DNA from: Burkholderia sp. OK233
GTDB lineage: Bacteria; Pseudomonadota; Gammaproteobacteria; Burkholderiales; Burkholderiaceae
Assembly: GCF_900230185.1 (NCBI RefSeq)
Contig: NZ_OCSR01000001.1
Location: forward strand, 3,162,001 to 3,226,000
DNA: 64,000 nucleotides
Reading direction: 5' to 3'
Under the pieces are notes generated by a model. That model was not told the origin of the DNA. It did no database searches and saw nothing but the letters and a program-made list of their open reading frames with translations. Position 1 is the stretch's first letter. Every line of letters begins with the position of its first letter. Of the stretch, positions 36,009-45,200 are shown piece by piece. The position numbers and the translations under genes were made by a program.

Positions 36009-36053
36009 ACTTCTCCTTAAAGATGTATTGTAAATGCATCTTTAAGGAGAAGT
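36009..36053. promoter_or_regulatory. NsrR-type operator within a 45-nt palindrome reaching the hmp ribosome binding site
   Basis: The core AAAGATGTATT-N-TAAATGCATCTTT matches the known NsrR dyad (AAGATGYATTT and its complement). The symmetry continues outward to ACTTCTCCTT and AAGGAGAAGT, giving 20 of 22 paired positions. The right arm contains AAGGAG, the hmp ribosome binding site, seven to eight bases before the ATG at 36058. Confidence 0.85.
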
Positions 36054-36057
36054 CATT

Positions 36058-37263
36058 ATGACCGCACTCACCGCCGACCAGATCGCCCGCGTCAAAGCCA
36101 CCGTTCCCGTGCTTGCCGTACACGGCACGACCATCACCAAACGCTTCTACAAGCGCATGTTTGCGCATCACCCCGAGTTGAAGAACGTCTTCAACCAGAC
36201 GCACCAGAAGAGCGGCAATCAGCCGGAGACGCTGGCGAAGGCGGTATATGCCTATGCCGCCAATATCGATAACCTCGGCGCGCTGGGTCCCACCGTCTCA
36301 CGCATCGCGCATAAGCATGTGAGTCTGAATATCCGGCCGGAACAGTATCCGATCGTGGGGCGCCACCTGTTGGGTGCAATCGTCGATGTGCTCGGCGACG
36401 CAGTCGATCAGGAGACGCTCGGCGCATGGGAAGTCGCTTATGGGCAACTCGCGGATATTTTCATCGGCACAGAGGCCAAGCTCTACGAAGGTGCGGCGTG
36501 GAGCGGCTTCCGGCCGTTCAAGGTTGCGCGCAAGGAAGTGGAGAGCGATGAAATCACGTCGTTCTATCTGACGCCCGCCGATGGCTCGCCGGCCTGTGGT
36601 TTCAAGCCTGGTCAATATCTGAGCGTGAAGCGTTTCGTGGATCAACTTGGCGTCGATCAGCCGCGGCAGTACAGCTTGTCGGATGCGCCGAACGGCAACT
36701 GGCTGCGCATCTCGGTGAAGCGCGAAGCCGGTCGCGAAGATACCGCGCCCGGCCATGTATCGAACCTCCTGCACGACGGCGTGGAAGTGGGCGCGGTGGT
36801 GCATGTCAGCGCACCAGTGGGCGACTTCACACTGGACTGCAAGAAGACGACGCCCGTGGTGCTGATGAGCGGCGGCGTGGGCGTGACCCCGATGATCTCG
36901 ATGCTCTCCACGTTACTCGTCGACCAGAGTGAGCGTAGCGTGACCTTCGTGCATGCCTGCCGTAATGGCCGCGTGCATGCGTTCCGGCAGTGGTTGAACG
37001 ATATGGTCGCGGCGCATCCCAACGTCACGCGTGCGGTGTTCTACGAAGCTATTGAAGCGTGCGATCGCGCTGGTATCGACTACGACTTCGAGGGCCGCCT
37101 CGACCTCACGAAAATCGCCGGCAAGGTGATCGTTCCGGATGCGGATTACTACATCTGCGGGCCGGTGCCATTCATGCGCGCGCAATGCGAGGCGTTGGCC
37201 TTTCTCGGTGTGGATTCGGCGCGGATTCACACCGAAGTGTTCGGTTCAGGCGTGGTGGAGTGA
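36058..37263 (+). CDS. hmp: Flavohemoglobin, nitric oxide dioxygenase (Hmp)
   Basis: A 401-residue protein that turns NO and O2 into nitrate using NAD(P)H. The globin domain (1-140) has the distal Tyr at 31 (KRFYKRMF) and the proximal heme His at 87 (RIAHKHVSL). The FAD domain has RQYSLSDAPNGNWLRISVKRE, and the NAD domain has MSGGVGVTPMISML and YYICGPVPFMRAQ. It is preceded by an NsrR operator, so derepression by NO is expected. The gene stands alone, with cobalamin adenosyltransferase upstream on the same strand but 98 bases away. Confidence 0.96.
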   Translation: MTALTADQIARVKATVPVLAVHGTTITKRFYKRMFAHHPELKNVFNQTHQKSGNQPETLAKAVYAYAANIDNLGALGPTVSRIAHKHVSLNIRPEQYPIVGRHLLGAIVDVLGDAVDQETLGAWEVAYGQLADIFIGTEAKLYEGAAWSGFRPFKVARKEVESDEITSFYLTPADGSPACGFKPGQYLSVKRFVDQLGVDQPRQYSLSDAPNGNWLRISVKREAGREDTAPGHVSNLLHDGVEVGAVVHVSAPVGDFTLDCKKTTPVVLMSGGVGVTPMISMLSTLLVDQSERSVTFVHACRNGRVHAFRQWLNDMVAAHPNVTRAVFYEAIEACDRAGIDYDFEGRLDLTKIAGKVIVPDADYYICGPVPFMRAQCEALAFLGVDSARIHTEVFGSGVVE

Positions 37264-37318
37264 AACAAGGGCGCACGGCGAACGACGTGTGAAAGCACGC
37301 GAGGGCGTACCGTGCATC

Positions 37319-37651
37319 TTATCCAACCGCCAGTGTGACCGGCTTGCCGATCCGGCTCATCATTTCGACCAGGGTATCGATGGTGAACTTGGTGGTCTTC
37401 TTGTTGACCACGTCTGACACGCGCGGACGCGATACCATCAGAATCTCGGCCGCCTCGGCCTGCTTCAGATGATGTTGTTCGATCCAGCTGGACAGCTCGG
37501 TCATCAGCTGTTCCTTGAGCAGCCGTGTGTCGTTGATCTGTTTTTGCGAAGCGGCGTGCAAGCGCTTCGCTTCTTCGGCGGAAAAGCCGAGTTCGAGAAA
37601 CAGATTTGCGCCGGGTTTTGTTACGTGACGGATTTTCGTGTCGATCGTCAT
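37319..37651 (-). CDS. XRE-type HTH antitoxin
   Basis: A 110-residue protein. Residues about 55-105 form a Cro/CI-type helix-turn-helix: EQHHLKQAEAAEILMVSRPRVSDVVNKKTTKFTIDTLVEMMSRIG. The N-terminal half is helical (FLELGFSAEEAKRLHAASQKQINDT). This arrangement is typical of the antitoxin that follows a Gp49-like toxin, as in HigBA-type systems. The start lies three bases after the toxin stop, so the pair is translationally coupled. It should bind the toxin and repress the shared promoter at 38014-38042. Confidence 0.88.
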   Translation of the reverse strand: MTIDTKIRHVTKPGANLFLELGFSAEEAKRLHAASQKQINDTRLLKEQLMTELSSWIEQHHLKQAEAAEILMVSRPRVSDVVNKKTTKFTIDTLVEMMSRIGKPVTLAVG

Positions 37652-37654
37652 TTG

Positions 37655-37993
37655 TTAAATTTTCCTATCATTGATGATGGCGCGGTACCGCACCTCGGCA
37701 ATCTTTCTATCCTGCGGCGATAGCTTCTGCGTTTTCTTCTGGAAGCAATGCAGTACATACAGCGCTTCCACAAACTTGGTGACATACATCACGCGGTAAA
37801 TACCGTCAGCCTCCTTGATGCGAATCTCGCGTGTTCCAGCGCCGATCGAATCAAACGGCTTCCAGTCGTCTGGGTCGAGACCTGCCTGAATCTTGCCAAG
37901 CTGAAATCCGGCCCGCCGGCGTGGCTCTTCGGGAAAGGCGAGTAAATCGTGATAGCTGGAGCCCATCCAGCGAATTTCTTTTTCCTGCTCCAT
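37655..37993 (-). CDS. RelE/HigB-like toxin (phage-derived Gp49-like family)
   Basis: A 112-residue protein of the PF05973 type: KEIRWMGSSYHDLLAFPEEPRRRAGFQLGKIQAG, then GTREIRIKEADGIYRVMYVTKFVEALYVLHCFQKKTQKLS. The Arg/Tyr in the REIRI...YRVMYV strands and the closing FQKKT lysines are the usual mRNA-interferase features. The toxin gene comes first, as in higBA. I prefer ATG 37993 because AAAGG lies five bases before it; GTG 37999 is the alternative. The pair sits between core genes hmp and aroG with somewhat lower GC, which suggests acquisition. Confidence 0.87.
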   Translation of the reverse strand: MEQEKEIRWMGSSYHDLLAFPEEPRRRAGFQLGKIQAGLDPDDWKPFDSIGAGTREIRIKEADGIYRVMYVTKFVEALYVLHCFQKKTQKLSPQDRKIAEVRYRAIINDRKI

Positions 37994-38013
37994 AGCCACC
38001 TTTCATGTACAAA

Positions 38014-38042
38014 ATCTTATACGCAACACCCAGCCGGGTCAA
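38014..38042 (-). promoter_or_regulatory. Sigma-70 promoter of the toxin-antitoxin pair
   Basis: On the minus strand: -35 TTGACC (38037-38042), 17-base spacer, -10 TAAGAT (38014-38019). The transcript would begin about 10 bases before the toxin start region. Confidence 0.7.
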
Positions 38043-38116
38043 GTCGTATCCGACCCGGCACGAGTTGTTACGGTGCAGAGGCGGCGCATGGAGCACCATT
38101 CGTCCGTTTGGCTAAC

Positions 38117-38145
38117 AAAAAACCCGGCTGCATGAGCCGGGTTTT
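38117..38145. terminator. Terminator of aroG
   Basis: Perfect 11-bp stem AAAACCCGGCT / AGCCGGGTTTT with loop GCATG and an extended T-run on the minus strand, 46 bases past the aroG stop. Confidence 0.9.
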
Positions 38146-38190
38146 CGTTGAGTCAACTACAGCGATCGCGCAGAGGCGCGTAGAGACTTT

Positions 38191-39264
38191 TTAGTTGCCG
38201 CTGCCGCGCGCCACACGCCGTTGCTTGACGGCTTCGGCGAGACCTTCCAGCACGGCGATGCTTTCGTCCCAGCCGATGCACGCATCAGTGATGCTCTGGC
38301 CGTACGTCAGCGCGCAGCCTTCCTGCAGATCCTGGCGGCCCGCGATCAGATGCGATTCCACCATCACGCCGACAATCCGTTCGTCACCCGAAGCAATCTG
38401 GCGGCCGATGTCCGCGCACACCGGAATCTGGTTCTCGTGCTTCTTCGAGCTGTTCGCGTGGCTCGCGTCGATCATCAGACGCGCAGCGAGGCCAGCCTTG
38501 CCAATGTCGGCGCATGCCGCATTGACGCTTTCCGCGTCGTAGTTCGGCGTCTTGCCGCCGCGCAGGATGATGTGGCAGTCCTCATTGCCGGCGGTCGAGA
38601 CGATCGCCGAGTGGCCACCCTTGGTGACCGACAGGAAATGGTGTGGCTGCGACGCGGCCTTGATTGCGTCGACGGCGATCTTGACGTTGCCGTCCGTGCC
38701 ATTCTTGAAGCCGACCGGGCACGACAGTCCCGAAGCCAGTTCGCGGTGCACTTGCGATTCGGTAGTCCGTGCGCCGATTGCACCCCACGAGATCAGATCG
38801 GCGATGTACTGCGGGCTGATCATGTCGAGGTATTCGGTGCCGGCCGGCAGACCGAGTTCGTTGATACGCAGCAGCAATTCGCGCGCGGTGCGCAGGCCGT
38901 CGTTGATCTTGAAGCTGTTGTCCATGTGCGGGTCGTTGATGAGACCCTTCCAGCCCACCGTCGTACGCGGCTTTTCGAAGTACACCCGCATCACGATTTC
39001 GAGTTCGCCGGCGAAGCGCTTGCGCTGTTCGACGAGGCGCCCGGCGTATTCCATCGCCGCCTTCGTATCGTGAATCGAGCACGGTCCGATGATGACGATC
39101 AGACGGTCTTCCATGCCGTGCAGGATGCGATGCATCGCGTTGCGCGAGTTGTAGATCACGTCGGACACCGTTTCGTCGCAAGCGAATTCGCGGATCAGGT
39201 GAGCGGGCGGCGTGAGTTCTTTCAATTCGCGGATGCGGACATCGTCGGTGTTGTGCGGGGGCAT
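38191..39264 (-). CDS. aroG: 3-deoxy-7-phosphoheptulonate (DAHP) synthase, class I
   Basis: A 357-residue enzyme that joins PEP and erythrose 4-phosphate at the entry of the shikimate pathway. It has the class I core: RLIVIIGPCSIHDTKAAMEYA, MRVYFEKPRTTVGWKGLINDP, TESQVHRELASGLSCPVGFKNGTDG and LMIDASHANSSKKHENQ, with the metal-binding Cys in GPCSIHD. Feedback type (Phe, Tyr or Trp) is not clear from the sequence. No leader peptide rich in aromatic codons was seen in the 140 bases upstream. Confidence 0.95.
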   Translation of the reverse strand: MPPHNTDDVRIRELKELTPPAHLIREFACDETVSDVIYNSRNAMHRILHGMEDRLIVIIGPCSIHDTKAAMEYAGRLVEQRKRFAGELEIVMRVYFEKPRTTVGWKGLINDPHMDNSFKINDGLRTARELLLRINELGLPAGTEYLDMISPQYIADLISWGAIGARTTESQVHRELASGLSCPVGFKNGTDGNVKIAVDAIKAASQPHHFLSVTKGGHSAIVSTAGNEDCHIILRGGKTPNYDAESVNAACADIGKAGLAARLMIDASHANSSKKHENQIPVCADIGRQIASGDERIVGVMVESHLIAGRQDLQEGCALTYGQSITDACIGWDESIAVLEGLAEAVKQRRVARGSGN

Positions 39265-39404
39265 GCTTGTTCTCCTGAATCGGGTCGTAGCGTGTTCGCG
39301 CGGGCAACGAAGGCTGCGATCAGAAGCGATCAGGCAGCGATGCCAGGGCGGACAACAATCAAAAAGATTTCAACGGCAAAAGTTTCAAAGGCGTGAGGCG
39401 AAAA

Positions 39405-39431
39405 AAAACCGCCAGGCTAGCTGGCGGTTTT
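39405..39431 (-). terminator. Terminator downstream of tldD
   Basis: Stem AAAACCGCCAG / CTGGCGGTTTT with loop GCTAG. On the minus strand it is followed by eight T residues. Confidence 0.88.
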
Positions 39432-39607
39432 CGTGAATTCTGGGTGTCTTGCGTGCACTAACACCCCTCTCGATCCGCCAGCGGTCTGAGATGCCAAAAA
39501 AAGTAAAAGTAAAACTTGGCGGACATGGCGAAATAGGTCGCTGGTCAAAAAGGGTGAGTGACTTTATAACCCGTGCAAGCTCGGCTGGCAAGCTGCAGGG
39601 TGCAAAA

Positions 39608-39653
39608 ATGCGGTAAATCCGCATACTTCGAGCATTATGTGCACGAAGTATGC
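39608..39653 (-). terminator. Two overlapping hairpins at the tldD 3-prime end
   Basis: On the minus strand, stem A GCATACTTCG / CGAAGTATGC (39644-39653 with 39621-39630) forms first. Stem B ATGCGG / CCGCAT (39619-39624 with 39608-39613) follows and leads into TTTT. They share bases 39621-39624 and cannot form together. Stem B is terminator-like, stem A would prevent it. Confidence 0.55.
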
Positions 39654-39666
39654 GTCTACATCAAAA

Positions 39667-41133
39667 TCAGGCTGTACCGCCGACCGTCATCTTGTCGATA
39701 CGCAGCGTCGGCTGACCGACGCCCACCGGCACGCTCTGGCCTTCCTTGCCGCACACGCCGACGCCCGAATCGAGCTTCATGTCGTTGCCGATCATGCTCA
39801 CGAATTTGAGCGATTCCGGCCCGCTGCCGATCAGCGTCGCGCCCTTGACCGGGTACGTGACCTTGCCGTTTTCGATCATGTACGCCTCGGAGGCCGAGAA
39901 CACGAACTTGCCGTTCGTGATGTCGACCTGGCCACCGCCGAAGTTCACCGCGTACAAACCGTTCTTCACGGACGCGATGATTTCCTGCGGGTCTCTGTCG
40001 CCGTTGAGCATGTACGTGTTGGTCATGCGCGGCATCGGCAGCGCGGCGTACGATTCGCGGCGCGCATTGCCGGTGACCGGCATTTTCATCAGGCGTGCAT
40101 TCAGCGTGTCCTGGATGTAGCCCTTCAGGATGCCGTCTTCGATCAGCGTCGTGCACTGGGTCGGATTGCCTTCGTCGTCGATGTTCAGCGAGCCGCGGCG
40201 GTTCGGCAGCGTGCCGTCGTCGACCACGGTCACGCCCTTGGCCGCAACTTGCTCGCCGATTCGACCCGCGAACGCCGAGGATCCCTTGCGGTTGAAGTCG
40301 CCTTCGAGGCCGTGGCCGATTGCTTCGTGCAGCAGCACGCCGGGCCAGCCCGGTCCGAGCACGACCGTCATCGCGCCGGCCGGAGCCGGGCGGGCGTCGA
40401 GATTCACGAGCGCCGCGTGCACGGCGTCGTCGACATAACCCGACAGCACGTCGTCAGTGAAATAGCCGTAGTCGAAGCGCCCACCGCCGCCGCCGCTGCC
40501 GATTTCGCGGCGGCCGTTCTGCTCGGCGATCACCGTGACCGACACACGCACGAGCGGACGGATATCGGCCGCAAAGCCGCCGTCGCTGCGCGCGACCAGC
40601 ACCACGTCGTATTCACCGGCGAGGCCTGCCATCACTTGCTGGATACGCGGGTCACGACCGCGCGCCATCTTTTCGATGCGCTCGAGCAGCTTGACCTTGG
40701 CGGTCGCGTCGAGCGAATGCAGCGGATCGGAGGGCAGGTACAGATCGCGCCCGGCGATGCCGGTCAGCGACGAGGCCGCCTTGATCTTCTGCTTGCCGCC
40801 GCCGACCTTTGCGATCGCCCGCGTGGCGATCGCCGCCTGGCGGATCGCTTCGGGCGACAGGTCGTCCGAATAGGCGAAGGCCGTGCGGTCGCCCGACACG
40901 GCGCGCACGCCAACGCCCTGGTCGATACTGAAGCTGCCCGACTTCACGATGCCTTCCTCGAGACTCCACGCTTCGCTGCGCGTGTACTGGAAATACAGGT
41001 CGGCGTAATCGATCTTGTGCGTGAAGATTTCGGCGAGCGTGCGGGTGAGCAGGGATTCGTCGAGACCGTAGGGCGTCAGGAGGATGTCCTTGGCGGTGGC
41101 GAGATTACGGATACCGGGTTCGATGATGTTCAT
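39667..41133 (-). CDS. tldD: TldD metalloprotease subunit
   Basis: A 488-residue protein of the TldD/PmbA (TldE) family. The zinc-protease motif [11 protein letters not shown] lies at about 265. Conserved segments include the C-terminal half ending [36 protein letters not shown]. With TldE it degrades unfolded peptides and matures some RiPPs such as microcins; in most proteobacteria its role is general quality control. The partner pmbA/tldE is not in this window. The stop is followed by the two hairpins at 39608-39653. Confidence 0.95.
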   Translation of the reverse strand: MNIIEPGIRNLATAKDILLTPYGLDESLLTRTLAEIFTHKIDYADLYFQYTRSEAWSLEEGIVKSGSFSIDQGVGVRAVSGDRTAFAYSDDLSPEAIRQAAIATRAIAKVGGGKQKIKAASSLTGIAGRDLYLPSDPLHSLDATAKVKLLERIEKMARGRDPRIQQVMAGLAGEYDVVLVARSDGGFAADIRPLVRVSVTVIAEQNGRREIGSGGGGGRFDYGYFTDDVLSGYVDDAVHAALVNLDARPAPAGAMTVVLGPGWPGVLLHEAIGHGLEGDFNRKGSSAFAGRIGEQVAAKGVTVVDDGTLPNRRGSLNIDDEGNPTQCTTLIEDGILKGYIQDTLNARLMKMPVTGNARRESYAALPMPRMTNTYMLNGDRDPQEIIASVKNGLYAVNFGGGQVDITNGKFVFSASEAYMIENGKVTYPVKGATLIGSGPESLKFVSMIGNDMKLDSGVGVCGKEGQSVPVGVGQPTLRIDKMTVGGTA

Positions 41134-41229
41134 GCGAAGTATGTTCTGCTCGATACGAAGGATTCGGTTAGCGCTTGCATCACTACTATATGAGTGACGG
41201 GCGCCGCACTTTCAATGTCAGGTAACACA

Positions 41230-42120
41230 TCAGCAGCTCAGCACGCGGTGACGCCAGGCGGGCAGACTCTGCCGCACTTCGTCGATGCGCGCACGCTCGA
41301 GATTGCCGGTCACCACGCCGGCGCCTTCGTCGCGCACCGCGACGATTTCGCCCCACGGGTCGATCAGCATGCTGTGGCCCCATGTCCGGCGGCCGTTTTC
41401 ATGTTTGCCGCCTTGCGCGGCGGCCAGCACGTAACACTGGTTTTCGACCGCCCGGGCGCGCAGCAGCATCTCCCAGTGCGCGCGGCCGGTGGTGTAAGTG
41501 AACGCCGACGGCACCACGATCAGCGCGCAGTCGCCCATGCGCCGGTACAGCTCCGGAAAGCGCAAATCGTAGCAGACCGACAGGCCGACCCGGCCGAACG
41601 GCGCTTCGAAGGTGCGGACCTCGCCGCCGGGGCAGATGGTGCGTGCCTCGTCGAACGATTCTTCACCCTTTTCAAAGTTGAACAGATGGATCTTGTCGTA
41701 GCGCGCGGCCTCGTTGCCTTGCGGGTCGAACACCAGCGTGGTGTTCAGCACGCGCGACGGTTCCTGCGACATCAACGGCAGCGTGCCGCCGATCACCCAC
41801 ACCTTGTGGCGGCGCGCGGCGTCGGCGAGAAAGCGCTGGATCGGGCCATCCTGGTAGGGCTCGCGCACGGCGAGCTTGTCCGTGTCCTTGAAGCCCATGA
41901 AGCAGAAGTACTCGGGCAGCAGGACGAGTTGCGCGCCGTCGGCGGCGGCTTCGACGATCAGGCGTTCCGCTTCGGCCAGATTGCGTTCGCGATCCGGCGT
42001 GCTCACCATTTGCAGCGCGGCCACGCGGAACGCGCTTTCGGAAGACCCGCTGGACGCCGCGCTGGGCGAGGCAGTGGGCGAAGCGGTGGACGAGGATGAA
42101 GAGACGTGTGTTTCGCTCAT
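41230..42120 (-). CDS. Nitrilase-superfamily carbon-nitrogen hydrolase (omega-amidase/Nit-like)
   Basis: A 296-residue amidase with the full Glu-Lys-Cys triad: E70 (QLVLLPEYFCF), K143 (RYDKIHLFNFE) and C183 (GLSVCYDLRFPELY). It resembles bacterial homologs of Nit1, deaminated-glutathione amidase, which repair a side product of transaminases. The ATG at 42120 (MSETHVSS) is preferred. Residues 5-28 are almost only Ser, Ala, Thr and Pro, a low-complexity tail unusual for this family. It lies between yhdP and tldD on the same strand, with 128 bases to yhdP and 96 to tldD, an order often seen in Burkholderia-type genomes. Confidence 0.9.
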   Translation of the reverse strand: MSETHVSSSSSTASPTASPSAASSGSSESAFRVAALQMVSTPDRERNLAEAERLIVEAAADGAQLVLLPEYFCFMGFKDTDKLAVREPYQDGPIQRFLADAARRHKVWVIGGTLPLMSQEPSRVLNTTLVFDPQGNEAARYDKIHLFNFEKGEESFDEARTICPGGEVRTFEAPFGRVGLSVCYDLRFPELYRRMGDCALIVVPSAFTYTTGRAHWEMLLRARAVENQCYVLAAAQGGKHENGRRTWGHSMLIDPWGEIVAVRDEGAGVVTGNLERARIDEVRQSLPAWRHRVLSC

Positions 42121-42248
42121 GAGCGTTTCGAAAAACTCCCGGCAAGGCGGCGGCGCGAACCGTTGGCGCCGCATACGTCGTTCAAGGCTGGCTGGCGACG
42201 GTGGGGCGGCACGGCGCTCTTCTGATCAAACACAGGATCGGATCGGGC

Positions 42249-45200
42249 TCAGTGCGCTTCCACGGTCGAAGCCGGAGCGTCCATCTTACCGCGATCGCTC
42301 TTCACCCGCTCGATGTGCGGTTTGGACCACGGACCGGTGATCGCGTACTCGCGTGCAAACGCCGTGGAGACCGATTTGCTGAACGCCAGATCGGCCACCA
42401 GCGCACCCAGCCCGAGCAGCGGATTGATCACGGTTGCGGCGATCACGGCGGCGCCGGCACTAACGGTCGGCACGATCTGCACGTGCAGATCCTGGGTTTC
42501 CTGCGCCAGATCCAACGAGCCCTTCATCTCAGCGCGGGCGGGCGCCGTCACCATCTCGAAGTTTTCGGTGCGGCCAATGCCATTGTGGATCTCGCCCGTG
42601 CCGGTGACGCGCTCGAAAGGCAGCCCTTCGCCGATCACGTCGCGGAAATTGAGCGTGGCGAAGCGCGCGAGGCTTTGCAGGCTGAGCACACCCAGCAGTT
42701 TCGCGACGCCCGGGTCGACCTTGAGAATCTGCCCATGGCGCAGATCGACGGCAAGATTACCGTTGAGCGTCGGATAGTCGATGGTGGTCGGGCCGCCGCG
42801 CCACACGACCTTGCCCGACAGCGTGCCGTTGCCGGCCTTGAGCGTGTGCGGCTGGCCGAAGCGTTCCAGCAGCGCGCCGGCGTCCTTGATGTCGAGCTTG
42901 AAATCGAACACGGTACGGCGCGGCGTCGCTTCGTCGGCGGTGTTGCCGAGGCCCGTCGACGTGCGCCAGTTCGCGGTCGCGGTCAGCGTGGCGGCGGGGT
43001 TGGTGATGTCCAGCTTGTCGAGCTGCCAGACCGGCACACCGTCTTCTTCGAAGTTGTGCGCGTCGACTTCGAGCCGGCCTATGTTGCGATCGCGCACGAT
43101 CAACTCATTGACCACCAGATCGATCGACGGCATGTTCTGCGCCGGCGCCGAAATGGCCTGGCCGAGCAGGTCTTTATCCGTGGCCGAGGGGATCACCACA
43201 CGGGCAAAGCGCGCTTGCAGCGTGCCGGGCGATTCCTTATTGGCGCCCGGCAGCCAGGAGACGTGGCCCGACACCTGGTTCGATGCGATGTTGGCCTGCC
43301 ATTTGCCGTCCGCATGCGACGCGCCGACGATCACGCTGTCCCAGTGGCGCTTGAGCAATGTCAGCGTGCCGACGTGCACCGCGAAGCGGCTCGGCAGGAA
43401 TTGCGCGAGGGTCGGATTCGGCGTGGCCGGCGCGGCGGCGGGAGCGGGAGTGGGCGCGTCCTTGTTGCGCATCTGCGTGACGAGCGCGCGCCAGGCATCG
43501 GCGTCAAACGCTTCGAGGTCGACGGCGGCGATCACGCCCTCGGACGGCAAGTCGGCGGGCTTGTTGACGCCGATCGCGCCGGTCACAACCGTCGGCGGCG
43601 TTTTCGGCTGGTAACGCAGCAGATAAGTGGCTGCGATCGGGCCGAAGGTGAGGTCGGCGCGTTCCAGACCGGCTTCGCTCGCATCGGCGAAGGGGCTGAC
43701 CGCGAAGTGCAGCGGCATCGGCGTGCCGACCGGTTTATCAAACGGCGCGGGGAAGTCGAGCGCGAGGCCAGTCAGATCGGAGTTCGCCGTGACTTCCGGC
43801 AAGCGCCCCTTGGCGCCGCGCACATTGACCGCGTAGGGCGCGCTGCCGCTCATGCGGGTCAACACCTGCGCGGCCGGACCATGCAGATTCAGGCCGCGCG
43901 CGGCGTCGACGGCGATATGGCCGCCGAGGTCGAGTGCATACGTGCCGTCCTGCTTCAGGCCGCCGTTCGCGTGCACGTCACCACCGAGGAACTGGCCCGA
44001 GAGCCGGTCGACCTGCGCCGTATGCTCGGTAAAACGCACCTTGCCGTTGAGTTGCGACAACGGCGGCACGTTATCGACCGTCAAACGATTGTTCTGGAAG
44101 CCCACTGCGCCTTCCACCGCGATATGCGGCTTCGGCGTGCGCGGCACGGTCAGCTTGAGCGCCAGCGCGGCGGGCCCTTCGGCGTGCACTTTCTCGGTCG
44201 CATGTTTGGACATGATGCCGAGCGAGCTTTCGTTGACGTAATCGAGCATGTCGGCGAGCGGCCCACGGCCGTTGCCATCGATGACGAGGTTCGACGCCTT
44301 GGTGCCGAGATCGTCGATCCTGCCGTTCACCTTGTTTAAAGCGACCCGCTTGTAATGGGCGCGGTCGATATCGAAGCGCAGCACGTTCTCTTTGAGTTCG
44401 AACACGCCGTCGATGCCATCCAGCGGCGGCCATACATTCGGCGTGCCGTTCTTCATCTTGCGCGGCGGGTACGGCGAAGGGTCGAACTTGCCGCCCTTGA
44501 ATGGCGCGACGATATGGAAGACCCCGGCCTCCGGGGCGCGCGAGTAGGGGAACTTGGTCAGATCGCCGTGTATTTCGATCGTCGCGCCGCGCGAGACGCC
44601 GGCTTGCAGCCCATGGCCCAGGTAGACGCGCAGCTTTTCGCTGATGCTGGTCGGCAGGTAGCGGACGATGCGCGTGACCTGCGCGCGCTGGAAGTCGGCC
44701 TTCAGCTCGAGCGAGCCGCGCCCATGACCTGGGTTGCTGTAATCGACGGTGGCGGTGGCGTCGGCGTCCGCGTTCGAGATGCCGAAGTCGGCCAGCTTGA
44801 CGGTGAAGGCGGGGTGATTTTCGCCCGGCGCCTTCGGCGTGATGGTCCAGTCTGCCCGGCCATGCAGGCGGTCGAGTGTCAGGCGCGGGTCGTCGAACAC
44901 GCCCGGCAGCGTAATCGCGACATTGGAGGTGTTGAGCGTCGCGGTGCCGTGGTTTTCGTCGGCGTCGACGGTGCCCCACAGGTTTTCGATGCCGGGAATG
45001 CCCGCGCGCGGGTGGTTCAACGGGGTGAGCCCCGGCGGCGGTTCCTGCGCGGCGACGCTGATGCCCTGCAGATCGCCCTTGAAACGATAACGCTCGATCG
45101 GCTCGGCGCCGCTTGGCCGGTGGTCGCTGCCCGCTTCGCCCGACTCCGGTTTGCCGCGTTCGACTTCGATCACATAGTTCGACACCATGCCGCGGGGATT

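Larger units (their letters stand above)
39265..39666. other. Intergenic region aroG / tldD
   Basis: No gene is seen in these 402 bases. From right to left it holds two overlapping hairpins just past the tldD stop (39608-39653), an AT-rich stretch, a strong terminator (39405-39431) and the aroG promoter zone (about 39290-39400). Confidence 0.65.

Noticed and set aside
42201..44339. 712-residue + strand ORF antisense to yhdP
   Set aside because: Arg/Gly/Ala/His-rich composition and a real gene on the other strand; it is a GC-rich shadow frame with no recognisable motif.
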